The notes beneath the pieces are model-generated. The model saw nothing but the letters and a program-made list of their open reading frames with translations, did no database searches and had not been told where the DNA came from. The position numbers and the translations under genes are program-made. 64,000 bases of DNA from Perkinsus chesapeaki (lineage: Eukaryota; Perkinsozoa; Perkinsida; Perkinsidae): the NCBI GenBank assembly GCA_013115145.1, contig JAAPAO010000049.1, forward strand, positions 39,204 to 103,203, read 5' to 3'. The first letter of the stretch is position 1; each line of letters opens with the position of its first letter. Shown here piece after piece: positions 28,680 through 44,668 of this stretch.

Positions 28680-31600
28680 TCACCATTGCCTACGACGACC
28701 ATTGCCGCTGTAGTTGCTGCTCCTCTCGTTTCTATGGTAACGCTCCGAATACCCCCTGTGATAGCTGCTCGAAGGCTGCTGCCTCTGGCTCTCCTTATGG
28801 TACACTACCGAATTCGATCCGAGTAGAGATGGATTCTTGCCTGAGTTGGCCCACGCTCCTCCCAACACCCTACCCTCCACTGTATTACTATAGGCCTCCA
28901 CAATGTTATTCATTTGTTCAATGTACGTTTCACCACGTCTCTTCTTCTCCAGCATACCACTCAACTTCATTATCAATGGCGCATGCACGCTGCTCACCGT
29001 TGTGACCTAATCACGAGCCTGTCCACCCCAGCGGCAGCAGCAGCCTCCTTCTCCTCTACTCACCCTGAATTTAATGAACATCTCCAATAGCTGGAGCCCT
29101 GTGTCCAGGAGTCCAAAAGTGATAGCCGTCGCCAACAACGTCTCAACCGTCTGCTGCGTTATCTTATCCACCCTGTTTTTCGGCGCCGGATTGCCTAACG
29201 TGTCCGATGATCTCCGCAGCGTCGCCGCCGCCTACGTGTGTTTGCGGTGCCTTTTGGTACTGTCGGTTGGGGCTGGTCCGGCTGAAGATTGCGCAAATGA
29301 CGACTGACCATACTGCTACACACAGTGAGGGTCATATGACCGTTACGATGCCGTATCTATATCGAGGAGATCAAAGCACGAGCAACCTAGAGATACTCCT
29401 ACAGTCTGCTGCATAAGCTGGGTATACAGTCTCAGTTCTGGTATCACTCCATATACCGCTTCCATTTCACTCTAACAACAACGAAGTCAGCGCTGTTTCA
29501 TCACTCTGCCATTAGAAATTCCAGTCACTGTATATCTGCCATTTTCCATACGCGCCATGAATTCCCCATTAAGATCGTTGTTTGGCTACTAAGCTCGGAA
29601 ACCAACCAAACCAATTGATCACCAATGCAGTGAGCAACTCCTATCACCCCTCACCCTTACATCCAGCAGACTAAGACAGCGCGTGAAGGCTCGCTCGTAC
29701 AGCTGATGGCTATTGGCTGCAGATGGCCCAACACGTTCAATCTCATCACCGACTGTGGCCAGAAGGACCTTCATGTAGATACTAAAGGTAGCACTTGATG
29801 CCTCCACCTGCTCAAGGAGGAAGGCAATGGGACAGGATACAGCAATGCATTGCAGAACAGCATTACATGGTTGTCCATCATTCCCAGTAGGATTTGATCA
29901 GCCAAGCTCTTCCTGCTCGGTATAGTGGTCTCCAGATCCTTCAGCGGTATGCAACAACCATAAAGCAGGTTGTTATAGATGATCTCATCGGGCTTGTACC
30001 CCTCCGCCTACGGACCACCAGCTTAAACCTCTCCAGCCCACTACTGCCTACCAGGAGATCGTTCAGCAGCTTGAGGCTAATATCAAGCCTTCCAGCATCA
30101 CAATTTGACTTAATCAGAATAGAAAACGTAATTAAATCTGGCACCACCCCCGACTTGCGCATTTCCGTGAACCTAAAGGGCGGAGAGCTGCACACGTGCG
30201 GCTAGGAAAAGTGACAATTTCGGCCAAAGCCAGCGTTCGCCCCCAAGCGTAACGAGAATACTCCACATTCGAACTTAAGTTCTAATTCTCCTTTTACAGT
30301 GGAGATACAGTGTGTTGTATTAGTATAGTCCATTATCAAAAAACAACTATCCACTTACACTTCCATTGCCGCCTTAGCATTTCCCTCTTTAGCATATCCC
30401 TTAATAAGGGTAGTGTACATAACCTGACAGAGCCATCAGCATCATCATACATACTTAACAGATTATGCTACAGTGTTCAATCCTAAATGTCGCTTGTCCG
30501 TGACGGGTGTGCTATCTACATCGTTCGATTGGGCTGCTCTCATATCCTCAAACACCTTCTGTGCTCTCTTCATATCATCACCGTTAATGCAACAGTCCAA
30601 CAGTATACCATACGTTACCACTGTAGGCTGTATCTAACAGCGATACCACAGCTATCACCAGACCAATGCCACCACTCTACTCCTTCACACTATATAGAAA
30701 AGCTTCCAGCAAAGATTCCTTGAGATCATTTCATAGAGAGTCAGACAAGATTGGAAGACGAGGAACGTTCCGGAAGCTAGTCGACGGTTTGAGATTAGCC
30801 CAGACACTCCCACCTGGTGACTACCTCTTTATCCTTCAGGACTTGCATTAGCTCATCGCACTTGGCTACATTACCCTGCCTGGAGTAGCCCTTCATTACA
30901 GTATTAAAGGTAACCACATCCGCCACACTATGACCGAGATCCTCTCCCGTCTTCATAAGTTCGCGGAGGATAGTCTCGGCGATATCCATCCGGCGTGCAT
31001 TAACACAGCTGCTAATAAGAGTATTGCACCTGGTGGTCCACTGTCCCAGCCCATCAGCCAATTCCCCGGCTTACGTGACCACATCCGGCACGATCTCCTT
31101 GGATCTCATAACCTCTAGGAGCTTCAGACCCTCATCTGTCTTACCAACCGCGAAGTAGTACTTCATCATATTGGCGAAATCCTGTAACAGTGTCGCACTC
31201 TCTCCCGGTGCAGTCGCTGAATAGTAGTACCTTAGGGGCCGGAACCTCCCCGCTGGCGACGATTCTCCTAGCAAACTTCTCACACTCGGAGTAGTCCTCG
31301 GCCTCCACTAAAAGATCCTCACTACTCCGACAACTTCGGCAAGCTGACCTCTTACCAGAGCAGAACAGCAAGCAGCTGTTAACCGTCTTGTCGGTCGACG
31401 GTCGCCTGCGTAATTCACCTTCCAGTAGGTCTCTATGCAACGAGAGGCATTCCCTGTAGTGATGCTTCGACGTGGCTATCTTGGTTATACTCATAACCAA
31501 ATCATCGCTAATATCGATGCCAAACTGAGGACCAGCCATTCGATCTCAGCAGTCACCACCTTAGCTTCATCCTACCGTATTCATATCCTTGAGACACCTC

Positions 31601-32488
31601 TTGATAGTAAAGCTGGTTACAGGTGTCTTGGAACCAACCCTCACTGTGGCCACAGCCAATGCTCCGAACATACCGGTAACAGCCTCCTTAATGTCCTCTG
31701 GACTAGCAGTGGATGATGATGGCTACAATCACGAAGATCGCCCCCATGCACTTGTCCGCTACCTACCTCTGTTAGTATCTTCAATAAGGCACCGCTGTCT
31801 CTGAGCTTGCAATAGGCCGCCACAGCTGCTGTATAACGGGCACCTGTAAGCTCCGAGATAGCTCTTATCTCATCAAGGGGCTGACAATAACACAATGCAC
31901 TTCGATAACGGCAGCCAGTCACTACCCTGGACGGAGTCTCATCGTCGGCTTCTTCGGCGACTGGTGACAGGGGGGTGACACGGACCACTCCCTTGAGAAC
32001 CTCCGGAGACTGTGGTGAGTCTATTAGCTCCTCCTCGGGACAGATGCGGATGGGTGCGGTGAGCGGAGAAGGCTTTGCACTGGACTGCTCTGATGGTGTC
32101 CCGAGAGGAGAACTGCTTACTGGGCCTGAAGGCAAGGGTTAGCATTTGGAAGCAGGAGGAGAAGCGCACCTGATGGTATTGACTGAGCTCTAAGGTATCT
32201 AGAAGCCAGGAAGCTTGCTACGAACACCAGAGCGAATGTGAACTCCACCGACATACTCTGTACGACGTCCATGATGACCACTCTAGCGGCGTCGATAAGA
32301 GGGAGCGGAGGGACCACCACCACGTTGGAATCCATATCGCTACTGTGATGGCGATCGTTACTGGCCGATGAGCTGCTAGGAGCTCCAACGGCAACTTGTA
32401 ATAGGCTTGAGAGTAGTACTAGTGCAGGCAGCAGCAGAGCACTGCTTACTGTGGGGACTCGTGTGAACGAGGGGAAGGGCATACGCAT
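28680..32488 (-). CDS. PPR protein with N-terminal membrane anchor
   Basis: A long gene with at least a dozen exons. The N-terminal exon (about 32488-32172) has a signal-like leader and a second hydrophobic segment near residue 90. A Ser/Pro-rich linker follows (about 32125-31770), then pentatricopeptide repeats across 31700-29600: blocks such as VVTFNTVMKGYSRQGNVAKC, VTYGILLDCCINGDDMKRAQ, VMYTTLIKGYAKEGNAKAA and DLITFSILIKSNCDAGRLDI. PPR proteins bind organellar RNA, so this one should act in the mitochondrion or a relic plastid; the two hydrophobic N-terminal segments suggest membrane attachment. The last exons (about 29220-29060 and 28997-28680), with an Arg/Ser/Gly-rich tail, are joined here by inference and could be a separate small gene. 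The region 29240-29600 is unresolved. Confidence 0.65.
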
Positions 32489-32491
32489 CAT

Positions 32492-33138
32492 TAACAGAGA
32501 ACGATGTAAAGGGCTGATATTAAAGAAGTATCTTTCACACTTTAAAGAAAGATTCCAAATAGGTCAATAGTAGTACGATGATCCATATCGATAAAATGAT
32601 AGCCCGAGAGATGACAACATTACTTGGACTGCCAATTTGATTCTAAACAGGTTCAACGGACATCAATAACCTGCTCAAACGGCCCTCACTACCCGTCACC
32701 GGCGACCGGTGAACTCGGCAGAATCAAGCACATCGGGCCCTTCCCAAAATAACACTTTTTCTAGTCTACAGAGTAGATTACCTCGAAAAGCCCACGCCAA
32801 TCCGGTGCAGGCATCAAAGAGATCAGCGGGCCAACACTGGGCCATAGGGCGTTCCTATTGAGAAGTTGCGTCGGTATGTAAAAAGCGCGCGCCCCGGCGC
32901 GATGTGGCGAGACGGATACTTAGGAGACTTGGGAAATGCATACTCCCCCGAATACAGGCTGGTCGATTAAAGGGAATCTGAGAACTATACGCACCCTCAC
33001 ATTGCTTTTTGCGCTCTGAAATGTGCTATATAATTCGACTTTTGAGGTTGACCTTTTGAGCACGGGGTAGAAGGTTAACCTTGCATGAATCTTGATGGAA
33101 TGTCGGCTGGAAATATCTTTTTGCAGATTGTTACTACC
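32492..33138. other. Divergent intergenic region
   Basis: About 650 bases between the divergently transcribed PPR and ATPase genes, so promoters of both should be here. No gene or repeat seen. Confidence 0.5.
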
Positions 33139-37952
<4,814 letters not shown>

Positions 37953-38276
37953 CCTTTTATCCGACTGCAGCAACACCAACAACAAGATCTATATTTTTCG
38001 AGTGCATTCATATAGTGTATTAACAATGCTTCAATCGTCTTTGTCTAGATTTTATTATTATTCTTCCACCACGTTGCATGCTATTTAACCTTTTATGTGA
38101 TAGTAAGGTTGTCCAGTAAGAAGACCAAGAGTGTTGTGCAATAGTCTCTTTAGGGGTAATAGGGAAAATACCACAGAATTATATGGAGCCATCTGGCACT
38201 GGATACTCAGTACCAACCCAAGTTGAGACATTATGTATGATAAGCTCCTAACAGTGCTTCTCGTTTCCAACCCTCG

Positions 38277-40607
38277 ATGCCTGTCAATGGTGGTTTGAAC
38301 ATAACAAGGCGAAGCTCTACTGCTAGGATGCCCTCTGGAGGATACCTCTTCGCTGTTGTAAAGGAGAAGGTCCAAAGCTACCTCGCTGCCAATCAACAGG
38401 AGCCGCCGCCCAGACGCATCATCAGCCTGGGTAGAGAAGATTCATCTTTGTTCACATTACCGGTTTTGGTCAGGTAAGGGGGACACGCCCCTTCCACTGC
38501 CGCCGGTCCTGGCCGACTCCATGGCCGAGTATGCGAGAAATATGCAAACAGTAAGAGCAGCAGCAGCACCGTCAGCAGTCAGCTCGCATAGTGTTCCGCC
38601 GCAGGAGGCTGGCTTCGCCGGGTATGATTCCCGCCAAGAGCCGCTGCTTCGTCAACTCATTGCGGATAAATATTACGGTGATCGATGCCATGTAGAAAGC
38701 GATGAAATATTCTGTATTGAAGTTACCGTGTTCCCTTTAAGTTGACCGATCAGGTAATGATGGTAGCAAACCCGATATCGGTCGTCTGCAGTTGCTGTTC
38801 GATCCCTCGATGAGAGTCGCTGTTCAAGACCCTGCCTATCCTGTCAGTCCCAGCCGTACCAGGCTATGTCGTACCTCAGCGTTGGTAGGTGTACGCAGAT
38901 TCAGCAGTGTTGTCCGGCAGAAGCGAGGGTCGAATGGACGCCCATGGTCACTATAATGATATTGTGTCAGAAAATTACTTGGGGCTGAATGGGCAGGATG
39001 GCTGGTGGATCAGATACATGCCTTGCACTGTGGAAAACGACTTCTTCCCTGACCTCTCCCTCACCCTTCATTGTAATGGCAAGCATGCCGGCGCTGATAT
39101 AATATATTTTTGCAACCCCAACAACCCTACAGGAGTCTCCACCCATAGGAAGAGGCTCATCGAGCTGGTGAGGCATGCGCTCAACCGCGGCCTTGAAACT
39201 CCCACCAGGTCGAGTTTGCTCTTAAACACGGCAAGCTGATTATTTATGATGCCGCCTATGGAAGGTGAGGATCGTTGCCCTTACTCGGCATCCCAGCTTT
39301 TGCCCTGACAGCTACATCAGCCCCGACTCGGATGTCCCGCGATCGATCTATGAGATAGAGGGTGCGAGGCAGTGCTGTATCGAGACCAACTCCTTCAGCA
39401 AGTTGGCTAGTTTTACTGGGGTCAGTAGCGTCAGTCTCCCTTGATGCTAGCAGTCACTGTTTGTTCTATCTATCTTCGTACTAAACTGTATTTATTAGGT
39501 GCGATTGGGCTGGACTGTTATTCCCGAAGATCTCCATTTTACGGACGGCACCTCCTTCCTCACAGATTGGCGTAGAATATCCACAACTGTATACCAAGGT
39601 GACCCAGACCTGTTCACCTGGCCTTCCACGTATCTTAGCCGTGTTGCGGCATGGCATACGGCTCCGCAATCCTGCTGCTTTACATCAGTTCTAGAGTTCA
39701 TCAACTTCGTCGTTCGCATGAGTTAAGACAGTTTACCAAATTCAATTATCGCACCTTCCTTTGCTGCAGCAGCAGTACACTGTGAAGGTTCACAGTATGA
39801 AAGTACACAGTCGAGGGAGCTTCAGAGCCAAGCCAAGCAAGGCAATGGAATATTTCAGCACTGGCGACCGTTCCCTTCGTACTCGATCGATGTCTTGCTT
39901 GTATAATGAAGTAGCATTACATACATGTTAGTTACACACATAACATATATGGAGTAAATGAGCATACATTCTCGTACAAATGTATTCTCGGGTCATCCTA
40001 TCCGACGGTATCACACAAGAGTTAATTAAATTAGGATTTCTTATGGTTGTTGAGAGAACTGCCGGCCGAGTTCCACGCGTACTGTACAGGTTGCATGTGC
40101 ATTTCTGACACGAATTGTTCACATGCATTTTGGCACAGTTCTTCACCATATTAGGCTGCCCTCATTTAGGTGCCTCAGCTGTTTCCATTGCTGGTGGCAT
40201 CGCTGTTCTTAATAACCTAGAACCTGTGATGGAAAGGGTCCAATATTACATGGCCAACATGAAAGTAGTTCACAACTTGCCTCGTCCGCAGTTCCCTTGC
40301 AGATGATCCGGGAGACCTTTGCCAAGTGCGGTATACCCTGCTATGGAGGAGTTGACGCGCCATTCGTCTTCGCCAAATTTGGCGGTGACTCTTGGGAAGC
40401 ATTCGACCACTTCCTACACAAATGCCAAGTGATTCCCTGCGGGTCATGCTCGTCGTCGTCGTCGGTAAGGGTCTCCCTCAGATCGTCACCATCCCCGGGG
40501 CGGGGTTCGGTCCCGCTGGTGAAGGCTTTTTGCGTATATCCGGCTACGGCACTACGGATGATATCAAGGAGGCTTGCGATAGGATACTTGATGTTTTTGG
40601 AAAATAG
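38277..40607 (+). CDS. dapL: LL-diaminopimelate aminotransferase
   Basis: About ten exons. The spliced frame has [96 protein letters not shown] with the PLP-binding lysine, a [10 protein letters not shown] block, [10 protein letters not shown] and [16 protein letters not shown]. These match DapL, which converts tetrahydrodipicolinate to LL-diaminopimelate in lysine synthesis and was described in plants, Chlamydia and algae. It uses pyridoxal phosphate and glutamate. One intron (about 39600-40150) is about 550 nt, far longer than the rest. ATG 38277 gives a short basic leader before the enzyme; an upstream targeting exon cannot be excluded. Confidence 0.9.
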
Positions 40608-40955
40608 TTGTTCCATGAATGACAGTTTTAATGGAGGCTTTGTCTGTTGCTGTTGGCAGTGCTTTACATCGGACTTTCCTAGGCATTTACGGTGTTGTCT
40701 ATCGCTCGTGTGCGTCGCTATTACTGTTTGCTATCTTACTATTTCCACTAGAAGGTTCCAGGTTATGCGACTTTTCCGTCAGCCCGCGAGGACGGGGGCT
40801 GTTCTCCGGTGAATAACCCGCGTTTGAGAGGGCACTATAAGGACTCGCACACAACAGGACAATCGGTGAACATCAGTAACAACATCACTACAGCTAGGGG
40901 ATGGAGAAGGTAGGCACGCTCCTGTGATGGAAGGAAGATGGAGTAGGTGGGTTTA

Positions 40956-42470
40956 TCATATCACACGCTTCCTGTTAACAGCTCCATTGAATGTGTCAGC
41001 AGTATCAATAGGTCCATCACCAGGAACGTACCGAGCGACAGTCACTCGGGCATCGGCGTCTCTGCTGAGATGACGAAGGTATAGCCCATGGGCGGGGCTG
41101 TAGACGAAATCCACGTAGCCTGTGTTGGCTGCTGCTGTCCGACGTGACGTGTCGCTGCATTTGAACCCTCGTGGCAATATAGCTGTATCCTGCTCGCACT
41201 TGCTCTTCTTGACCTTATCATTCCACAGCTCAAAGCTATGAAAGCCGCCCTGGCCGGCGGCCTTGACAGCAGATACCAGGTACATGCCAACTGTAGAATC
41301 GTAGGACCCGGCTCTCGGAAGGGTCGTCTGGAATTCTACAGGATTCGCGTTAGTGAGAGATCTTAGCTCCTGGAATGAGAGCATGCCCTCCCAGTTTCTA
41401 CCACAGTCAAACCAAGCTGTCGTGAGGTGTGCTTGTAAACGGCATTGCTCGAAGCTTCCCTCATCGCCTGGTGATCGACGGCAAACGCAGGAATAAGCGA
41501 AGTGATCCGGAAGCTGTGAACGACCTTCAGAAGACCGAGTGCAGTAGCAGCCTCTTGCTCCGTCTCCGGCGGTGTATCTCGAGTTCAAGAAGATTACATC
41601 TTCACTGAACCGCTGTATGTAGAAAACAGCTGATAAGCTGTCACAGTTGAGACCTCTCGCTTTCTCGGGGTCCGGGAAGTAGACAGTAGGCAGTGCTTCC
41701 GCGTGATCGATAAGACTGCCCTCGGCGTATTTCCTCTCCCTGAGCGGCTTCCAGTTCGGCTCTCGAGCAAAGCATTTATCTTCATTCCAACTGCTAGCAA
41801 TTTTATGTAAGGCAAGATCCTCCACCAGGAAACCCTGCATCATAGAACTGTGCCCATCGGCCTTCCAGAGAGCTTCCTCGATTGGGTTCGGATACCCACC
41901 ACCGATTCCAGCCAAGCATGTGTGTGTCTGCTGCGTGACTCTACCCGGTTTATTAACCGCTGTCTTCTGAGAGCACTGCGCCCATTGCTTGAACCCCGCC
42001 TCTTGCAAGCTCGGCCCCAGCATCCATGGGAGACCCTTAGCAATGCTCCTCTCAGCCATCAAGTACGGTATAGCAGGGAGCTTCTGCTCGTAGTGTGGGC
42101 TGAAAACCAGAGTCGTAGCTTGGTCGAGCGTTGAGGTATCAAACATGACTGTGCCCTGCATCTCGCTTGGAACGTCCTTGCGTTCCTCCTCCTGGGCACA
42201 CTCTATATGAGTTTCTAGGTCTAAGGAGTTCTTTATAACTCCTTCACACTTCCATATTACGGGGTCTTCATGAGGGAAGTGGTATACGCTGGTATGTAGT
42301 TCGAGCTTCCCAGCGCTGGCTTGTACAGCGCTAATGGAGTAGAGAGTATTGCCGAAAGTCGATCTAAATGTTGGAGCATCATGAAACCACATGGACCTCA
42401 TTATAGATGATGATGAAAGCTTTGCTATAAGTACCACCCAGAGTACACTGGTGCCGAGGCGTTGCCACAT
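40956..42470 (-). CDS. Secreted cysteine-containing protein, unknown, paralog A
   Basis: An intronless frame of 504 residues with a signal peptide (about residues 1-22). It has many cysteines in C-x-C or C-x3-C spacing. Two halves have related patterns: residues 30-170 and 260-500 each hold a 'strand, Cys-x-Cys, strand' core. No known domain is recognised. It aligns along its length with the next gene (for example YIQRFSEDVIFLNSR versus YNRRFTEDKIFINLR), so the pair is a tandem duplication. Probably secreted or surface-exposed. Reads left from 42470. Confidence 0.7.
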   Translation of the reverse strand: MWQRLGTSVLWVVLIAKLSSSSIMRSMWFHDAPTFRSTFGNTLYSISAVQASAGKLELHTSVYHFPHEDPVIWKCEGVIKNSLDLETHIECAQEEERKDVPSEMQGTVMFDTSTLDQATTLVFSPHYEQKLPAIPYLMAERSIAKGLPWMLGPSLQEAGFKQWAQCSQKTAVNKPGRVTQQTHTCLAGIGGGYPNPIEEALWKADGHSSMMQGFLVEDLALHKIASSWNEDKCFAREPNWKPLRERKYAEGSLIDHAEALPTVYFPDPEKARGLNCDSLSAVFYIQRFSEDVIFLNSRYTAGDGARGCYCTRSSEGRSQLPDHFAYSCVCRRSPGDEGSFEQCRLQAHLTTAWFDCGRNWEGMLSFQELRSLTNANPVEFQTTLPRAGSYDSTVGMYLVSAVKAAGQGGFHSFELWNDKVKKSKCEQDTAILPRGFKCSDTSRRTAAANTGYVDFVYSPAHGLYLRHLSRDADARVTVARYVPGDGPIDTADTFNGAVNRKRVI

Positions 42471-42761
42471 AATGAAATATGAAAGGTCCCAAAGACGAAC
42501 AACCAGCTCTGCGCGTTCCGACGAAGCGGTCTCGCCTAACTATGTCTTTTATCATTAGCTGTATCTTTCCCACATCGAACGGTATTTGCCATTTGACGGT
42601 ACTATGCGGTCCTTTGATACGTAGGTAGGAGAGCTGTTAACTTTCCTCATTACCAACGCAACTGTTAGAGGTATTTTCACAGACAACTAAGACAGCATTT
42701 GGACATCCATGGGCATGAGTAGAGGAGTAAACCGTATTGAAAAGGTAACTTATGATGACAC

Positions 42762-44261
42762 TCATTGGTCACCGAATAGCCCTTGCGTATCTGACGATTT
42801 AGCCGTCACGACCTGTCCGGTGGCAGGGATAAGATAACGGATATACAGGCCATCAGTGGGGGCGTAGACGAAGTCGACAACTGCGTTGACACCATCGCCA
42901 ACGCAGATATATCTCCATTGAGCAGGTTGGCCATCTCTTTTGCAGCACTGTTCATAACCACGTCCCTCTTCGCCGGCCTCGCCATCAGCACGCACTAGTA
43001 AGTCGAACTTTTGGTGAGCCTCCGTAGAGTTGAGGTATCCCGATATTTGGTAAGTGGTCGAACCATGACGGTACTCACCAGGATAGGGTAGAGTAGTTTG
43101 AAAGCTTACCGGATGAGTGCTCATAAGAGCTCTTAGCAAGTTATAGTCAAACTTTCCGAGTGATTTATCATCACAGAGGAAGTTTACGCTTCCCAAATAG
43201 GCGGTAAAGTGGCATGAACCATACTGGGATTTCAAACCCTGTTTGGTGAGGCGGCAACGACATATGAAAGCCTCAGAGTGTATAATAGATTTCGTTTCTC
43301 CTTCCTCCGCGCATACGCAGCCACGTTCAGTGACGGAACCTCTTTCTGAACTGCGTAGGTTGATGAAGATCTTGTCTTCCGTAAAGCGCCTATTATAGAG
43401 TATGTCGGCCAGATTTCTGCAGTCTTCCTTCTCTAGTGAAGCCATGTCGGTGAGTCTAGGCCCTAATGTTTCCCACTCGTCATCATCGTCCTCGATGGAA
43501 TCATCACCCTTCATGGGGTCATAATCCATCTCGGCGGGCGGATCTGGGATGCTACTACGCAATAGGCTGCACGTTGCCTGATGCTGTGCGAGGATGCCAG
43601 GTGAAACACTAGCGGCAGGGTCTTTCATAGACAGAGCAACTTCAATTGCGTTTCCAGGACCGCTGCCAATGTCGACCAGACAACCTTGTCTCTCGATCAC
43701 GGCGGTGCTCTTAGGGCTTCTCCCTTCTTTCTCCGAAAAGATGCAATCATTCCACTGTTTGAGTCCTGGGCTATGGCGGAGCTTATCGTCAGACCATGGG
43801 ATAGAGAGGTCGGCCGTCTTCTGGGCAAATAAGTAAGGTATCTGGCTCGGATCATCTCCAGTCCTAGGGTCAAAAACAAAGGCATCGGCGTCCTTCAATT
43901 GGGGTGCATTGAATACGATTCTCCCATCGATCTTTCCGCCGTTGGACATTGTGCAGCTGCACGGGATCTTCCCGTTGAAGAGCTGCTTGGGACTTCTCTT
44001 ACACTCGCACCTTCCTTGTGAAGTGGCGTCCATGGTCTCTGGGTAGTCGAATATCTTAACGTCCAAATTGAATTTGCCATTCTTTCCACTCGCCAACTTG
44101 AACATATACTCAGTGCTTGTGAATGATGCTCGATATACGGTACCTTGAGGGAAGGGGTCCTCACCAAGGGTCTTCAGTTCCAAAGCCCCTGGCTTCTTGC
44201 GAGGCTTTGGTGCGCACACAGCATTGATGCAGAGGCAGACAGTGGCCACGTTCTTCATCAT
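42762..44261 (-). CDS. Secreted cysteine-containing protein, unknown, paralog B
   Basis: An intronless frame of 499 residues with a short signal peptide (MMKNVATVCLCINAVCA). It is paralogous to the gene on its left, with conserved cysteines, a shared FQTTLP motif near residue 400 and a shared C-terminal 'YAP-DGLYIRYL' stretch. It carries an acidic insert (about residues 250-265). Function unknown. Both copies are intact, which argues for selection on each. Confidence 0.7.
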   Translation of the reverse strand: MMKNVATVCLCINAVCAPKPRKKPGALELKTLGEDPFPQGTVYRASFTSTEYMFKLASGKNGKFNLDVKIFDYPETMDATSQGRCECKRSPKQLFNGKIPCSCTMSNGGKIDGRIVFNAPQLKDADAFVFDPRTGDDPSQIPYLFAQKTADLSIPWSDDKLRHSPGLKQWNDCIFSEKEGRSPKSTAVIERQGCLVDIGSGPGNAIEVALSMKDPAASVSPGILAQHQATCSLLRSSIPDPPAEMDYDPMKGDDSIEDDDDEWETLGPRLTDMASLEKEDCRNLADILYNRRFTEDKIFINLRSSERGSVTERGCVCAEEGETKSIIHSEAFICRCRLTKQGLKSQYGSCHFTAYLGSVNFLCDDKSLGKFDYNLLRALMSTHPVSFQTTLPYPGEYRHGSTTYQISGYLNSTEAHQKFDLLVRADGEAGEEGRGYEQCCKRDGQPAQWRYICVGDGVNAVVDFVYAPTDGLYIRYLIPATGQVVTAKSSDTQGLFGDQ

Positions 44262-44660
44262 GTTTACTGGTTAAGGTAGGAATCGTTATTTTGTGCAGAT
44301 GGGACCGCGCGCCCATTCGATCTGTTACTCGAGCGCCGCGGTTCCATAAGCACGCTTATACAGCAGCCCTCGAGTTTTCTTTAACTTCACTCTTAACTAC
44401 GGTATCTACGTCTCCTCGTAAGAGGACTCCTGGGGAAACGGAAGCCATGGAAAGATGTGCAAACTGCGGCGCACTTAAAGCTGCATTATGGTTGGACCCA
44501 CGCGTTGGATCCGCAGCTCGCAGAGTTCACATCTGAGGTGCGGTGCTCTTTGTGGCGAGTGCGTGCATAGAGATACACGTCTCTTTCCATCGGAGTTATA
44601 AAAAAGTTATGTTATCTTGAATGTACTACCTTAACATCCATGTCCTATTTCTCAGCACTA
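44262..44660. other. Intergenic stretch
   Basis: About 400 bases between the divergent secreted-protein gene and the NHL gene. Two Cys-x2-Cys pairs in a short plus-strand frame (near 44455 and 44545) are suggestive of a zinc finger but not supported as a gene. Confidence 0.4.
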
Positions 44661-44668
44661 TAAGCCCT

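Noticed and set aside
44440-44600. Short Cys-rich stretch resembling a RING or MAT1-type zinc finger
   Set aside because: Two C-x2-C pairs fall in different frames and no downstream exon extends them; too short to support.
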